A stretch of 64,000 nt of DNA from Methanomicrobiaceae archaeon (GTDB taxonomy: Archaea; Halobacteriota; Methanomicrobia; Methanomicrobiales; Methanomicrobiaceae): the NCBI GenBank assembly GCA_029762625.1, contig JARVGI010000005.1:1-64000 (forward strand). Reading direction: 5' to 3'. The notes beneath the pieces were generated by a model. That model did not search any database and was not told where the DNA came from. It saw nothing but the letters and a program-made list of their open reading frames with translations. Position numbers and translations under genes: made by a program. Position 1 is the stretch's first letter. Each line of letters begins with the position of its first letter. Shown here in pieces: positions 17,895 through 26,577 of this stretch.

Positions 17895-18896
17895 TCAGAA
17901 CCACCGGTCGAGCGTCTTCTGACCGCTCGTTTTCATGATCTTTTCCAGAGATCCGGTGACCCGTTCGGGCGAAAAATCGTAGCCCTCGCATAGCAGCTCG
18001 AGGATGCCCTCCTCGTCGGGAGAGGCCCAGGCGAGATCATATCGGCCGGTGACCGGCGGGTGCAGGAAGAACTCTCTGACCAGTCCCGGGTTGAAACCGG
18101 CCATCTTCTCTGCTACGGTGGCGTCAAATGCATCCTGCTGCACAAGCTTCAGCGCAGTCCTTGGCCCCACACCCCTGATGCCCTCGTTGAAGTCGGTGCC
18201 GATCAGGATACCGATCTCGACGAGCTGTTCCCGCGAGATTTCGAGGCCCTCGAGGACATCTTTGAGCACGATCCTCTCGGGCCTGATGGTCAGCGTCCGG
18301 TTCCTGAACTTCCGTTTGCCGCTCACCGTGAGGTTCCGGACCAGCACCGGCGCGCCGAAGAGCAGTGAGTCATAATCCTGGGACACCGGGTAGGAGACAT
18401 CCCCGCGGATTGCCATGAACGCGGCCTGCGCCTCTCCCTCGGTCGGCGCGTCCACGGCGGGGATTCCCATGAGAGCGAGCAGGGATTTCGCGCTCTCGAT
18501 CACCGCCTCATCCACGCGGGACGAAGAACGGGCCTGCTTGTAGGCTTCCTCGAGGTCGCCCTTCTTGAGCGCTTCCTGCCATTTTTCCCCGGCAGCACGC
18601 CTCGTCTCCCTTCGCTGCTCGAGGGTTGCGGTCTTGAATGCCGGGGGCGGACCGTCGAAGATGTATACCGGCCGTATCCCTTTCTCGATGAAATTGACCG
18701 TCCGGAAAAAAAGGCCGGAGAGGTGGGATGTCACCCTTCCTTCGCGGTCCATCAGCGGCGTGCCGTCTGGTTGGCGGATGATGCTCAGAAACTGGTAGAG
18801 GGCATTGTGGGCATCGACCGCCGCCACACCCGCCAGCGACCCCCACTCCACCGTCGACTTGAAATCAGCCAGGATATCACGTATCGCAACGCCCAT
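17895..18896 (-). CDS. fen: Flap endonuclease FEN-1
   Basis: A structure-specific nuclease of 333 residues that removes 5' flaps in Okazaki-fragment processing and base excision repair. The XPG N-region (about 1-100, 'AAVDAHNALYQF', 'VYIFDGPPP') and I-region (about 120-255, 'GEAQAAFMA', 'VSQDYDSLLFG', 'IGTDFNEGIRGVGPRTAL') with the acidic metal ligands are intact. The protein ends in 'QKTLDRWF', a PCNA-interacting PIP box. I choose the Met of 'MGVAIRDIL', the usual FEN-1 start, over an upstream Met at 18905. The broken kinase gene follows. Confidence 0.95.
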   Translation of the reverse strand: MGVAIRDILADFKSTVEWGSLAGVAAVDAHNALYQFLSIIRQPDGTPLMDREGRVTSHLSGLFFRTVNFIEKGIRPVYIFDGPPPAFKTATLEQRRETRRAAGEKWQEALKKGDLEEAYKQARSSSRVDEAVIESAKSLLALMGIPAVDAPTEGEAQAAFMAIRGDVSYPVSQDYDSLLFGAPVLVRNLTVSGKRKFRNRTLTIRPERIVLKDVLEGLEISREQLVEIGILIGTDFNEGIRGVGPRTALKLVQQDAFDATVAEKMAGFNPGLVREFFLHPPVTGRYDLAWASPDEEGILELLCEGYDFSPERVTGSLEKIMKTSGQKTLDRWF

Positions 18897-19014
18897 GCGG
18901 ATCACTCCATGTGATCATTCAGAGAACAAAGGTTTTTTGACCGGCAATCACCCGGTATCATGGTCGGCCGCATAAACGCCGGATGCATTAAAAATGCAAA
19001 TGGGAGTGCCCTGC

Positions 19015-19329
19015 TCAGCGGTACATCCGCCGGGAGAGTTCGTTGACCACGTCGTCGATGTGCGAGATCGAGTTGTCGTATTTCTGGCTCATCCGGTTCG
19101 AAATATCCTCAAGATTAACCCGCATCGTGTGTTCGCGGGAAATGACACTCTCATCGAGATGCCGGATCTTCATGGCAAGGGAGATGAACAGCCCCCCGAA
19201 TGCAAGCATCATGAACGTTGCGGAAAACGCGATGATCAGATCCTGCCACAGCCGCATGACCAGCACGAGGGTTGATACGACGAGAACGAAGGTGAGTACA
19301 ATATCAACCAGGTAATCCCGAATATCCAT
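19015..19329 (-). CDS. Small membrane protein with coiled-coil tail
   Basis: The product is 104 residues with two N-terminal hydrophobic helices (about 8-28 and 32-53) and then a charged helical tail ('KIRHLDESVISREHTMRV', 'HIDDVVNELSRRM') that looks coiled-coil. No catalytic motif is present. It is divergent from the presenilin-like protease across 57 bp, so shared regulation is possible. I do not recognise a named family. Confidence 0.7.
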   Translation of the reverse strand: MDIRDYLVDIVLTFVLVVSTLVLVMRLWQDLIIAFSATFMMLAFGGLFISLAMKIRHLDESVISREHTMRVNLEDISNRMSQKYDNSISHIDDVVNELSRRMYR

Positions 19330-19386
19330 GCTTTTACATAATAACGAACCACTAATTAATCTACCTATAATTCATGGAGAACCAGT

Positions 19387-20292
19387 ATGGATATCAGAAA
19401 TAGTGCACCATTCGTCGGGATGCCATTGCTGCTGCTGCTCGTTCAGGTGGGGGCGATCCTCCTCTCGCCGCGGATGCAGGAGGCGGGAGTGGCGGCATTC
19501 GAGGACCCCTCGTCGGCGGCGAATCCAATTATTTTCATCGGGATATTGCTCATATTCACCCTCCTCATGCTTTTCCTGATCAAACGGGGGAGCAAACACC
19601 TCATGGCGGTTCTCATCGCCGTATCGATCTTCTTCAGCCTGATCTATATCTTCTCCGCGATCAGTTCACATTTCTTCGGGTTCACCCTCATCGCGGGAGG
19701 TATTACGCTCGCCTCCGCCGTGCTGGCAACCGCGCTTCTCCACCTTTATCCGGAGTGGTACGTCATCGATGTCATCGGCGTGCTGATCGCCGCAGGGATC
19801 GCCTCGATATTCGGCATTTCCCTTGAAATCATTCCGGTCATCATCCTGCTCGTCCTTCTGGCCATATACGACGCCATCTCGGTGTACAGGACCAAGCACA
19901 TGATCTCGCTTGCAGAAGGCATCATCGAGCTCAAGACCCCCATCCTCGTCGTGATCCCGAAAACACGGTCCTACTCCTATATCAGGGAGGGACTATCCAT
20001 GGAAGGCGGGGAGAGGGGGGCATTCGTGATGGGGCTCGGCGACCTGATCATGCCCACCATTCTGGCCGTTTCCGCCCATGTGTTCATCGACGCACCCCTC
20101 ATTGCTGGATTTACAGGCGCTCCGGCGCTCGGCGCGATGATCGGGACCTTCGGCGGGCTCGGCGTGCTGATGTATTTCGTCAACAGGGGAAACCCGCAGG
20201 CGGGGCTGCCTGCGCTCAACGGTGGCGCGATTGCAGGATTTTTGATCGCCTGCGCGCTCACGGGGACGTGGGGCTGGATCCCCGGTGTGTGA
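19387..20292 (+). CDS. Presenilin-like intramembrane aspartyl protease (A22 family, PSH type)
   Basis: The protein is 301 residues with nine hydrophobic segments. It has the two catalytic aspartates in 'AIYDAIS' (Asp162) and 'GLGDLIMP' (about Asp219) and the PAL motif in 'GLPALNGG' (275-277). It closely resembles in length and motif spacing the Methanoculleus marisnigri presenilin homologue PSH, the structural model for gamma-secretase. It would cleave transmembrane helices of unknown substrates. The start is supported by ggag 8 bases upstream. Its 3' end overlaps the convergent GTPase gene by 35 bp. Confidence 0.93.
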   Translation: MDIRNSAPFVGMPLLLLLVQVGAILLSPRMQEAGVAAFEDPSSAANPIIFIGILLIFTLLMLFLIKRGSKHLMAVLIAVSIFFSLIYIFSAISSHFFGFTLIAGGITLASAVLATALLHLYPEWYVIDVIGVLIAAGIASIFGISLEIIPVIILLVLLAIYDAISVYRTKHMISLAEGIIELKTPILVVIPKTRSYSYIREGLSMEGGERGAFVMGLGDLIMPTILAVSAHVFIDAPLIAGFTGAPALGAMIGTFGGLGVLMYFVNRGNPQAGLPALNGGAIAGFLIACALTGTWGWIPGV

Positions 20293-21205
20293 GAAGGCGT
20301 GCAACCACGTCTTCAACACCCTCTCCGGTCATCGTGGACATATTTGCATAGCCTTCAAGAGACTGGAGATCTGCCTTGTTCACGGCAACCTCAACCGGCA
20401 CCATGGCCATTTTTTCCCTGATATCCTCCAGAAGATGAAGCTGGTCTGCCAGCGTATATCCGCATGCCTCGCTCGCATCGATAATAAAGAGCACCACGTC
20501 GGCGACGTTTGCAATCGCGGCGAGCGCCTGCTGCTCGATAGGGTTGCGCTCCTCTTCCGGGCGATCAAGGATGCCCGGCGTATCCACGAACTGCATGCGC
20601 TCCCTTCTGCCGATCTCCCGGTGGCCCACCACGATCTGCTTGGTGGTGAAGGGATACCCGGCCACCTCGGGTTCGGCCGACGACGCGAGCCTGATAAATG
20701 AGGATTTCCCGACATTGGGATACCCCGCCACCACAACAGTGAACTCGTCGCCGATATCGGGCAGTTTCCGCAGCACATTGCGGGCTTCGTTGAGGAAGCG
20801 CAGATCCCCGTCCACCTGGTGGACAATAGACGAAATTCTCGCAGTTGCCTGTTTGCGGGCGCTCGCAGTATCAGGGGCGTGGCGCATCTCGCGGACATAC
20901 CCGTAGCCCACCTCGCGGGACTGCGATGCCGCCCAGGAGAGCGCGCCGAGCGATTTTTTCATGCGGTCGACATTGAAAAGGATCTGCACCGTTTCCCGGT
21001 AAAAAGGTGGCAGAGAATCGAACGAAGGGAATTTAGTCACCATATCATTGAGTTTGTCATATACGGAACTTGCGATGGCACGCACGAACTCCTCATTCGC
21101 ACGGTCCCGGTTCCTTTTCTCCCGCATGGCCTTCGCTGCTCGTCTCAGGGAACGGTCCATAATTTCGTCTGCGGTAGGAATAGTAGGTATTTTTTCAAAT
21201 TCCAC
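20258..21205 (-). CDS. NOG1-type GTPase
   Basis: A GTPase of 315 residues with an N-terminal helical NOG1 region (about 1-150) and an Obg-like G domain. G1 is 'AGYPNVGKSSF' (about residue 164), G3 is 'FVDTPGILDRP', and G4 is 'AVNKADL'. Archaeal and eukaryotic NOG1 proteins act in large-ribosomal-subunit assembly. The start is GTG at 21205, 47 bp from the divergent HTH-CBS gene. It lacks the long C-terminal extension of eukaryotic NOG1, as usual in archaea. Confidence 0.9.
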   Translation of the reverse strand: MEFEKIPTIPTADEIMDRSLRRAAKAMREKRNRDRANEEFVRAIASSVYDKLNDMVTKFPSFDSLPPFYRETVQILFNVDRMKKSLGALSWAASQSREVGYGYVREMRHAPDTASARKQATARISSIVHQVDGDLRFLNEARNVLRKLPDIGDEFTVVVAGYPNVGKSSFIRLASSAEPEVAGYPFTTKQIVVGHREIGRRERMQFVDTPGILDRPEEERNPIEQQALAAIANVADVVLFIIDASEACGYTLADQLHLLEDIREKMAMVPVEVAVNKADLQSLEGYANMSTMTGEGVEDVVARLLTHRGSSPTSP

Positions 21206-21219
21206 GAATGTACAACCAA

Positions 21220-21231
21220 ATCTATTTATTC
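21220..21231. promoter_or_regulatory. Possible shared TATA element of a 47-bp divergent promoter
   Basis: atctatttattc reads as a TATA-type element on either strand. Its centre is 28 bases before the ATG of the HTH-CBS gene, fitting a leaderless message, and about 20 before the GTG of the NOG1 gene on the other strand. The region is too short for long leaders. Confidence 0.45.
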
Positions 21232-21252
21232 AATTTCTTATGATTAATCATT

Positions 21253-22131
21253 ATGGATCTCTCGCTCATCCAGAAAGATATCCTGATCACCCTTATCAGC
21301 CTCTATCACCAGCATTCCCACGCGATCAAGGGAGAGGAAATCGCCCTGGTCCTGCGGCGCAACCCCGGGACGGTGCGCAACCAGATGCAGGCCCTCAAAG
21401 CCCTTGGTCTCGTCGACGGCATTCCCGGCCCGAAGGGAGGGTACCATCCCACCGCAGCGGCATACAACGAGCTCAACCTGACAATATCGGAGCAGGAATC
21501 CGTCGTCCCTATCAGCCGGGGAGGAGACCATGTCAAGGGTGTCACCGTGCGGGAGATCGATTTCACCACGCTCTGCCACCCCGACCTCTGCCATGCAGTG
21601 GTGAAGCTGCTCGGGAGCGTGAAATCCTTCGAAGTGGGCGAGATGATCACCGTCGGCCCGACCCCGGTCAACAAACTGGTGATAAAAGGAGAGATTTATG
21701 GAAAAGACGAGGTACAGCAGGCGTTACTCATCACGATCTCGGAGATGACCTCCCTGCCGAAGAAAGCGATCCGGGATTACATGAGCGCCCCGCTCTACAC
21801 CCTCAACACCGATGCCACGATTGCGGATGCAATACAGCTTTTTGCCAAACGCCACATCCATGGCGCACCGGTGGTGGATGATGAACGCTTGCTGGGCATC
21901 ATCACGTTGAGCGATGTTGCCAGGGCAATCGATAAAGGCCTTTCAATCGAGATGCGCGTCGTGGATATCATGACGCGGGACGTGGTTATCGCCCCGGCAC
22001 ATATCAAACTCTACGAGGTTATCAGCAGGTTCAAGGAGCGTGAAATAGGTCGGCTCGTGGTGATCGAAAACGAAAAGCCGGTCGGCATTATCACGCAATC
22101 AGACATCATCCGTGTGTTCCCCTCACTCTGA
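21253..22131 (+). CDS. HTH and twin-CBS-domain transcriptional regulator
   Basis: The 292-residue protein has an N-terminal winged helix-turn-helix (residues about 1-65, 'EEIALVLRRNPGTVRNQMQAL'). A middle ligand-type region follows (about 90-165). Two CBS domains finish the protein (about 170-230, 'MSAPLYTLNTDATIADAI'; about 238-292, 'MTRDVVIAPAHIKLYEV'). CBS pairs usually bind adenosyl ligands, so the protein probably couples energy or S-adenosylmethionine status to transcription. No target is visible beyond its own divergent promoter. Confidence 0.88.
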   Translation: MDLSLIQKDILITLISLYHQHSHAIKGEEIALVLRRNPGTVRNQMQALKALGLVDGIPGPKGGYHPTAAAYNELNLTISEQESVVPISRGGDHVKGVTVREIDFTTLCHPDLCHAVVKLLGSVKSFEVGEMITVGPTPVNKLVIKGEIYGKDEVQQALLITISEMTSLPKKAIRDYMSAPLYTLNTDATIADAIQLFAKRHIHGAPVVDDERLLGIITLSDVARAIDKGLSIEMRVVDIMTRDVVIAPAHIKLYEVISRFKEREIGRLVVIENEKPVGIITQSDIIRVFPSL

Positions 22132-22241
22132 TGCTGCTGTGCCGGCGGCGTGCATGCGAAGGTGCGACACTGCCCGCAGCATGCATGGAAGAAGGAGGGT
22201 GAAATTCGGGGGATATACCGGTTTTTTCGGATTTGGAACAA

Positions 22242-22249
22242 TTTAAATA
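22242..22249 (+). promoter_or_regulatory. TATA box of the PRC-barrel gene (leaderless)
   Basis: tttaaata is centred 26 bases before the ATG at 22272, so transcription should start at or next to the start codon. No Shine-Dalgarno is present. This supports 22272 over an in-frame TTG at 22233. Confidence 0.6.
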
Positions 22250-22271
22250 CTATCATGAACTCCTTTTTTTT

Positions 22272-22523
22272 ATGAAAAAAACCTTTGCTCGTGCTCTCTC
22301 CAAAAAACAGATCATGAGTACCGACGGTATGGTCATGGGAACGATAAAAAACATCACGTTTGATCTGCACACGGGGCAGGTCATTGATCTCGTCGTCAAG
22401 CCCGACCAGAACTTCGAAACGGCGGGATATGCGGTGGAGGCGGAACGGATGTTCGTTCCCTTCGAGGCCGTCAGGGACATCAAGGACTATATCGTGGTCG
22501 ACCGCTACCTTTCGAAGAAATAG
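22272..22523 (+). CDS. PRC-barrel domain protein
   Basis: An 83-residue protein that is almost entirely one PRC-barrel ('STDGMVMGTIKNITFDLHTGQVIDLVV', read as two strands around residues 14-40). Such small archaeal PRC proteins are implicated in RNA metabolism and cell division (CdpB type). Which role applies here cannot be told. The 3' end overlaps the convergent phosphatase gene by 19 bp. Confidence 0.8.
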   Translation: MKKTFARALSKKQIMSTDGMVMGTIKNITFDLHTGQVIDLVVKPDQNFETAGYAVEAERMFVPFEAVRDIKDYIVVDRYLSKK

Positions 22524-23224
22524 GGAAAAAAGGTCTTCACCGCTTCAACGAAACCTTCCCCATACCTTTTTTGAGCGACCCAGTCCGCTGCAGCCTTTGT
22601 GGCAGGGCACCCGTTTCCGACGGCAGCGCCGACTCCCGCGGCACGTATCATCTCCACGTCATTTTCCGAGTCGCCGATTGCCATGAAATCTGCGGGAGAA
22701 AACCCCATCTCCCCAACAAGATGCAGGAACGCCGTCCCTTTGTTCACATCTTTTGACACAAGGTGAATCGCAAACTGCGTGTCCAGCACCCGCACGCGAC
22801 TGCCCGCAAGAACGTCCCGCACCTCGTCCACGTCCACGTTTCGCGCGAACGCGACATCGGCAAACCGGTACTCGGCAGAATACAGCTCAAGCGCTCTTCC
22901 CTTCGCCTCAAAGTGTTGTTCGAGCGTGTGGTATGCATCCCAGGCGAGCGAGCGATCGGCACAGACATGCCGCTCGCCCTGGTATGTCACCCGGTACACC
23001 CCGCCGTTTTCCGAGATGATCGTCCCGTCGGTCCCGACCATCTTGCACAGGACATCCATGGCGCAGACCGTGTTGCCGCTTGCCAGCACCACGGGGACGC
23101 CGGCATCGATCAGCGTCCGCAGGACGCGCACCGCCTCGAGATTGATCCGGCGGCGCTCATCGGTGATGGTACCGTCGACATCGCACACCAGCGCGGTGGG
23201 GGATAATGCAGGATTGGGATGCAT
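22505..23224 (-). CDS. Phosphoglycolate phosphatase (archaeal HAD, Cof/SPP type)
   Basis: A 239-residue HAD-superfamily hydrolase. Motif I is 'VCDVDGTITDE' (about residue 13), motif II 'VLASGNT', then a C2-type cap, a lysine in 'SKDVNKGTAF', and motif III 'IGDSENDVEM'. Archaeal members of this subfamily act as phosphoglycolate phosphatases, which would fit a RuBisCO/PRK-bearing methanogen, but sugar-phosphate substrates are also possible. It is 14 bp downstream of radA on the same strand. Confidence 0.85.
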   Translation of the reverse strand: MHPNPALSPTALVCDVDGTITDERRRINLEAVRVLRTLIDAGVPVVLASGNTVCAMDVLCKMVGTDGTIISENGGVYRVTYQGERHVCADRSLAWDAYHTLEQHFEAKGRALELYSAEYRFADVAFARNVDVDEVRDVLAGSRVRVLDTQFAIHLVSKDVNKGTAFLHLVGEMGFSPADFMAIGDSENDVEMIRAAGVGAAVGNGCPATKAAADWVAQKRYGEGFVEAVKTFFPYFFER

Positions 23225-23238
23225 CGGGCAAATCCTGG

Positions 23239-24213
23239 TCAGACCGATTTGAGGCCGCTTTCTTCCACGATAAACGGCGCCTCACCCTCGGGAAGGCTGG
23301 GGCTGTCGACGAGTTTTGCAAGCCGCTTTCCTCCCTTGCTCTTTCGCAGGTAGACGCGGAATTTTGAGGCGTGGCCGACGATGTTGCCTCCCACCGGTTT
23401 GGTGGGATCACCGAAGAACACCGCAGGATTGGACTGCACCTGGTTGGTGACGAGGGCCACGGCGTTGTGCTCCTCGGCGAGTTTGGCGATGTCGTACATG
23501 TGCTTGTTCAGTTTCTGCTGCCGCACGGAGAGCGTTCCCCTGCCCGCGTACTCCGCCCTGAAGTGCGCGGTCAGCGAATCGATCACAAAGAGCTTCACCG
23601 GTTTGTCGGATTCCTTGAGATCCGCGGCGAGCTCCCGGGCACTGTCGATGAGAAGCATCTGGTGGTCGGAGGTGTACCCCTTTGCCACATGGATATGCTC
23701 GAGGAAGGTTTCGATATCGGGGATATCGGTATCGAGTTCCAGTCCTTTGACCATCTGGGCGATGCGCTCGGGACGGAAGGTGTTTTCCGTGTCGATGTAG
23801 ACACCGGATCCGTTCAGCCCGCCGTACTCCTCGGGCAGCTGGACGTTCACCGCCATCTGGTGGGCGATCTGGCTTTTCCCTGAACCGAACTCCCCGTAAA
23901 ACTCGGTGATCGATTTAGTCTCCAGGCCGCCGCCCAGCAATTCATCGAACTCGGGAACGAGCGTCGTGAGCTTGCGGACCTCTTTTCGCTCCTCCAGCAC
24001 GACTTTTCCGGTCTTGAATCCCCCAATATCAGCCATTTCACGGGCTGCTTTCACCATTTTTTTCGCAGAAGCTTCGCCGATTTCCGCGGCCTCGGCGAGA
24101 TCGGAAGGGGAGGCAGTTGCGATGCCCTCAATGGTGGCATAGCCCGCATCGCGCAGTTTGTCGGCTGTTGTCGGTCCAACGCCGGGAATGTCCTCGAGAT
24201 CCAGTCCTGACAT
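23239..24213 (-). CDS. radA: DNA repair and recombination protein RadA
   Basis: The archaeal RecA/Rad51 homologue, 324 residues, which forms filaments on single-stranded DNA and drives strand exchange. Landmarks: an N-terminal helix-hairpin-helix region ('[19 protein letters not shown]', residues 6-24), the polymerisation segment 'GGFKTGK', Walker A 'GEFGSGKSQ' (about 106-114) and Walker B 'LFVIDSLT'. The N-terminal HhH separates it from RadB. A gaggt lies just upstream of the ATG. Confidence 0.97.
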   Translation of the reverse strand: MSGLDLEDIPGVGPTTADKLRDAGYATIEGIATASPSDLAEAAEIGEASAKKMVKAAREMADIGGFKTGKVVLEERKEVRKLTTLVPEFDELLGGGLETKSITEFYGEFGSGKSQIAHQMAVNVQLPEEYGGLNGSGVYIDTENTFRPERIAQMVKGLELDTDIPDIETFLEHIHVAKGYTSDHQMLLIDSARELAADLKESDKPVKLFVIDSLTAHFRAEYAGRGTLSVRQQKLNKHMYDIAKLAEEHNAVALVTNQVQSNPAVFFGDPTKPVGGNIVGHASKFRVYLRKSKGGKRLAKLVDSPSLPEGEAPFIVEESGLKSV

Positions 24214-24312
24214 GATAATGTACCTCTTTCTATAGGATCACATATCACTTTCCTCACCGGCATATACGAACAGATGGCGCGCAGGGTGAAAGTGAAGCAG
24301 AGAAAGCGGAAC

Positions 24313-24588
24313 TCACCGCCGCCTCGTTTTCTCTGCCCGTTCGTACCGCTTCAGGCTCTCTGCATCATTATATATCCGCAGTCTTCCCCGCACCTCGCCT
24401 CTGCCGGCACGGCTCTGCAGCCGGTCAAGCACAGCGGTGTCCTCGGCACAGCTGTAGAAGAGAGACAGCTGCCCGAGAAGTTCATTTTTCGAGGGCACCG
24501 GACCGGCAAACTTCGCCACAAAATCAATTTCGGTCCGGCATTTTTCCTCGTTGCGTTCATAGCGCACAAAGTTGAAATCCATCGCCAT
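24313..24588 (-). CDS. Ribosomal protein S24e-like protein
   Basis: The 91-residue product has S24e layout: 'MDFNFVRYERNEEKCRTEIDF' first strands, then 'GPVPSKNELLGQLS' (cf. the PTRKEVRxKL-type element), 'TAVLDRLQSRAGRGEVRG' and 'LRIYNDAESLKRYE', with a basic RRR end. The match is divergent, for example where canonical S24e has VVD...FG. I start at the first Met of 'MAMDF' (24588); 24582 is equally possible. Canonical archaeal S24e normally sits next to spt4/rpoE'' and S27ae, so this may be the sole copy moved elsewhere or a paralogue. Confidence 0.65.
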   Translation of the reverse strand: MAMDFNFVRYERNEEKCRTEIDFVAKFAGPVPSKNELLGQLSLFYSCAEDTAVLDRLQSRAGRGEVRGRLRIYNDAESLKRYERAEKTRRR

Positions 24589-24667
24589 CACCCGGGAGGA
24601 TATATGTGCGCAAACCTCATGAACCTTTGAGCGGGGATGGGCAGACAGGGAGGAGATGACCACAACA

Positions 24668-24676
24668 CTTTTAAAG
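24668..24676 (+). promoter_or_regulatory. TATA box of msrA
   Basis: cttttaaag is centred 48 bases before the msrA ATG. Transcription would begin near 24697, inside the inverted repeat at 24687-24706, leaving a leader of about 20 nt with the Shine-Dalgarno. Confidence 0.5.
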
Positions 24677-24686
24677 AAGAACGCCT

Positions 24687-24706
24687 GTCCTGTTGTCTCA
24701 CAGGAC
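24687..24706. promoter_or_regulatory. Perfect 7-bp inverted repeat between msrA TATA box and start
   Basis: gtcctgt and acaggac flank tgtctc. It covers the predicted transcription start and ends directly before the Shine-Dalgarno (ggaggaag, 24707-24714). It could be an operator or, if transcription starts further upstream, a leader hairpin. Confidence 0.5.
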
Positions 24707-24719
24707 GGAGGAAGTATCG

Positions 24720-25226
24720 ATGGCTGAACCGTCAAAGCAGGAGAAACACAGGGCCTACGAAACAGCAACCTTTGCCGCAGGCTGTTTCTGGGGTGTGGAA
24801 GAGGCATTTCACGGCGTCAAGGGCGTGGTGTCGACCACTGTCGGTTATACGGGCGGCGAGACGGAAGATCCCGGCTATGAGCAGGTCTGCACGGGCAGGA
24901 CAGGCCATGCGGAATCGGTGGAGGTGATCTTCGATCCCTCGGTGGTGAGCTACGAGGAACTGCTCGACGTCTTCTGGGAGGTGCACGACCCGACGACACG
25001 CAACAGGCAGGGGCCGGATATCGGCTCCCAGTACCGCTCGGCGATCTTCTACCATGATGAGCAGCAGAAAGAGGCGGCGGAGGCATCCCGAGAGTGGCTG
25101 GAACGATCAAAACAGTACAGGCACCCTATCGTCACCGAGATCGTGCCGGCCTCCGCATTTTACCCTGCGGAAGAGTACCATCAGCGCTATCTCCAGAAAC
25201 GCGGATTCATAAGGCCCCACATCTGA
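24720..25226 (+). CDS. msrA: Peptide methionine-S-sulfoxide reductase MsrA
   Basis: The product reduces methionine S-sulfoxide in oxidised proteins. In 168 residues it has the MsrA active site '[10 protein letters not shown]' with Cys22, '[16 protein letters not shown]', '[11 protein letters not shown]', and '[12 protein letters not shown]'. The ATG is fixed by a strong ggaggaag. There is no fused MsrB. It probably forms part of the oxygen-defence capacity together with FprA and the rubredoxins elsewhere in the window. Confidence 0.96.
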   Translation: MAEPSKQEKHRAYETATFAAGCFWGVEEAFHGVKGVVSTTVGYTGGETEDPGYEQVCTGRTGHAESVEVIFDPSVVSYEELLDVFWEVHDPTTRNRQGPDIGSQYRSAIFYHDEQQKEAAEASREWLERSKQYRHPIVTEIVPASAFYPAEEYHQRYLQKRGFIRPHI

Positions 25227-25268
25227 AAAGGAGGCCCGCAAGCACCACGGGCCGCCGGAGAAGGGACG

Positions 25269-26564
25269 CTATGGCCGGGATGTGCGGATCAGGTGCGTTG
25301 CACGCCCCTTGAGAGACGCCGCATCCGGCATTACCGGTTCACACATGATCGGGCGCAGACGCCGACCGGTGAGCGTCCCGCGTATCTTCAGCTCCGTCCC
25401 CAGCATAAGATCGCCATCGAGCAGGTAGCTTGTCCTGCCGTCATCGATGCACCGCCCGAACGCGGTATCGATCACCGTCCCCCGCACGGAGATCTCTTCC
25501 GGTTCCGTCAACGCGATCACCATCGCACTCCCCCACCCCGCATGGAGCTCCATCTCACCGCCCCTCCCCCGCCTTCCCACCGCGTGGTAGAGTTCCACGC
25601 GCTCGCGGGGGACGAGGTTCTCCTTTGCCAGATCACCCCAGAACACGACTCTGAGGGGGCCAGATTCGTCCGCCAGCACCCCGTTTCTCACCCATGACTC
25701 CTCCCCTTTTCGTGTGGTGAAACGCCGGGGGGGATCGACCGCCGCCACCTGCCCGGAGACCGCACAGATGCTCCCATCCTCCACTTCGGCAAGTGCGGAG
25801 AACGGGATAGTGATGTCTCGTTCTGCAGGACTGATGGATGCATGTTCCCCCACCGTATACTCGCGCTGCCGGGCGCGGGGATTGGGGCGTGCCCCCTCAA
25901 TGTGCAGGCTGCTTTTCGGGATTACTCCGTCGAGCAGCGGCGGGTACCAGCAGACAAGCCGCGCCGTCCCCTCCTCGTTGCCCACCACCGCTTCGACCAT
26001 CTCTCCCTCGGTTCCGTCCCTGCGCACGAAACGTCGTGGTTTTTCGATATGCACGACCCTGACCTCCAGTGTCAAGGCGGCGACCTCGCCGGACGCCCGC
26101 ACCCGTGCGCCCTCTTCGCGTGTAGCGATGTCGCAGGGCGTCCTGCGCATATCAAGCACGTGCACCTCGGCGCCGCCGGACTGTTTGGGACGCCCGAAAA
26201 TCTCGAGCACCTCCCCGACCTCGAGCTCGGTCACCGCAGCCGCGGCATCGTCCCAGAGTACGGCCCGGATCTCGCCCGAATCATCGCCCACCAAGAGCGA
26301 AGACACCTGCCCGCAGTCTCCATCATTGCGTTCAAACTGTTTCGGCCCCTCAATGCCCAGGATTTTGCCGAAAAAACAGGTCAGGGTGGCGCGTGCCGGA
26401 ACGTCCCGGATCTTCACGTGCTGGCGGCCCGCCTCCCGGACCACCATGACGGCTGCCGTATGCTCGTCGATCAGGTCGCCGGCCTTTGCGATGGTCTCTG
26501 CCACACGCCGCTCGAACTCTTCGGGGGAAAGCAGATCGTCCACAAGGGCGTAGTGCATCTGCAT
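25269..26564 (-). CDS. RPA-type single-stranded DNA-binding protein (multiple OB folds)
   Basis: A protein of 431 residues that begins with the RPA-family N-terminal helical segment ('DDLLSPEEFERRVAETI') and 'HVKIRDVPARATLTCFFGKI'. Several OB-fold units follow (about residues 50-150, 155-245, 260-350 and 355-420), each with the 'DDSGEIRAVLWDD' or 'DESGPLRVVFWGD' strand pattern typical of RPA. No zinc finger is visible. It would coat single-stranded DNA in replication and repair. The start chosen is the Met of 'MQMHYAL', 13 bp after lysA, because the upstream extension has no homology. Confidence 0.85.
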   Translation of the reverse strand: MQMHYALVDDLLSPEEFERRVAETIAKAGDLIDEHTAAVMVVREAGRQHVKIRDVPARATLTCFFGKILGIEGPKQFERNDGDCGQVSSLLVGDDSGEIRAVLWDDAAAAVTELEVGEVLEIFGRPKQSGGAEVHVLDMRRTPCDIATREEGARVRASGEVAALTLEVRVVHIEKPRRFVRRDGTEGEMVEAVVGNEEGTARLVCWYPPLLDGVIPKSSLHIEGARPNPRARQREYTVGEHASISPAERDITIPFSALAEVEDGSICAVSGQVAAVDPPRRFTTRKGEESWVRNGVLADESGPLRVVFWGDLAKENLVPRERVELYHAVGRRGRGGEMELHAGWGSAMVIALTEPEEISVRGTVIDTAFGRCIDDGRTSYLLDGDLMLGTELKIRGTLTGRRLRPIMCEPVMPDAASLKGRATHLIRTSRP

Positions 26565-26577
26565 ACGAACGGGTACC

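Noticed and set aside
17290-17922. A 210-codon plus-strand frame after the HEAT gene
   Set aside because: It has Arg/Ser-rich random composition, while the minus strand carries ordered kinase motifs.
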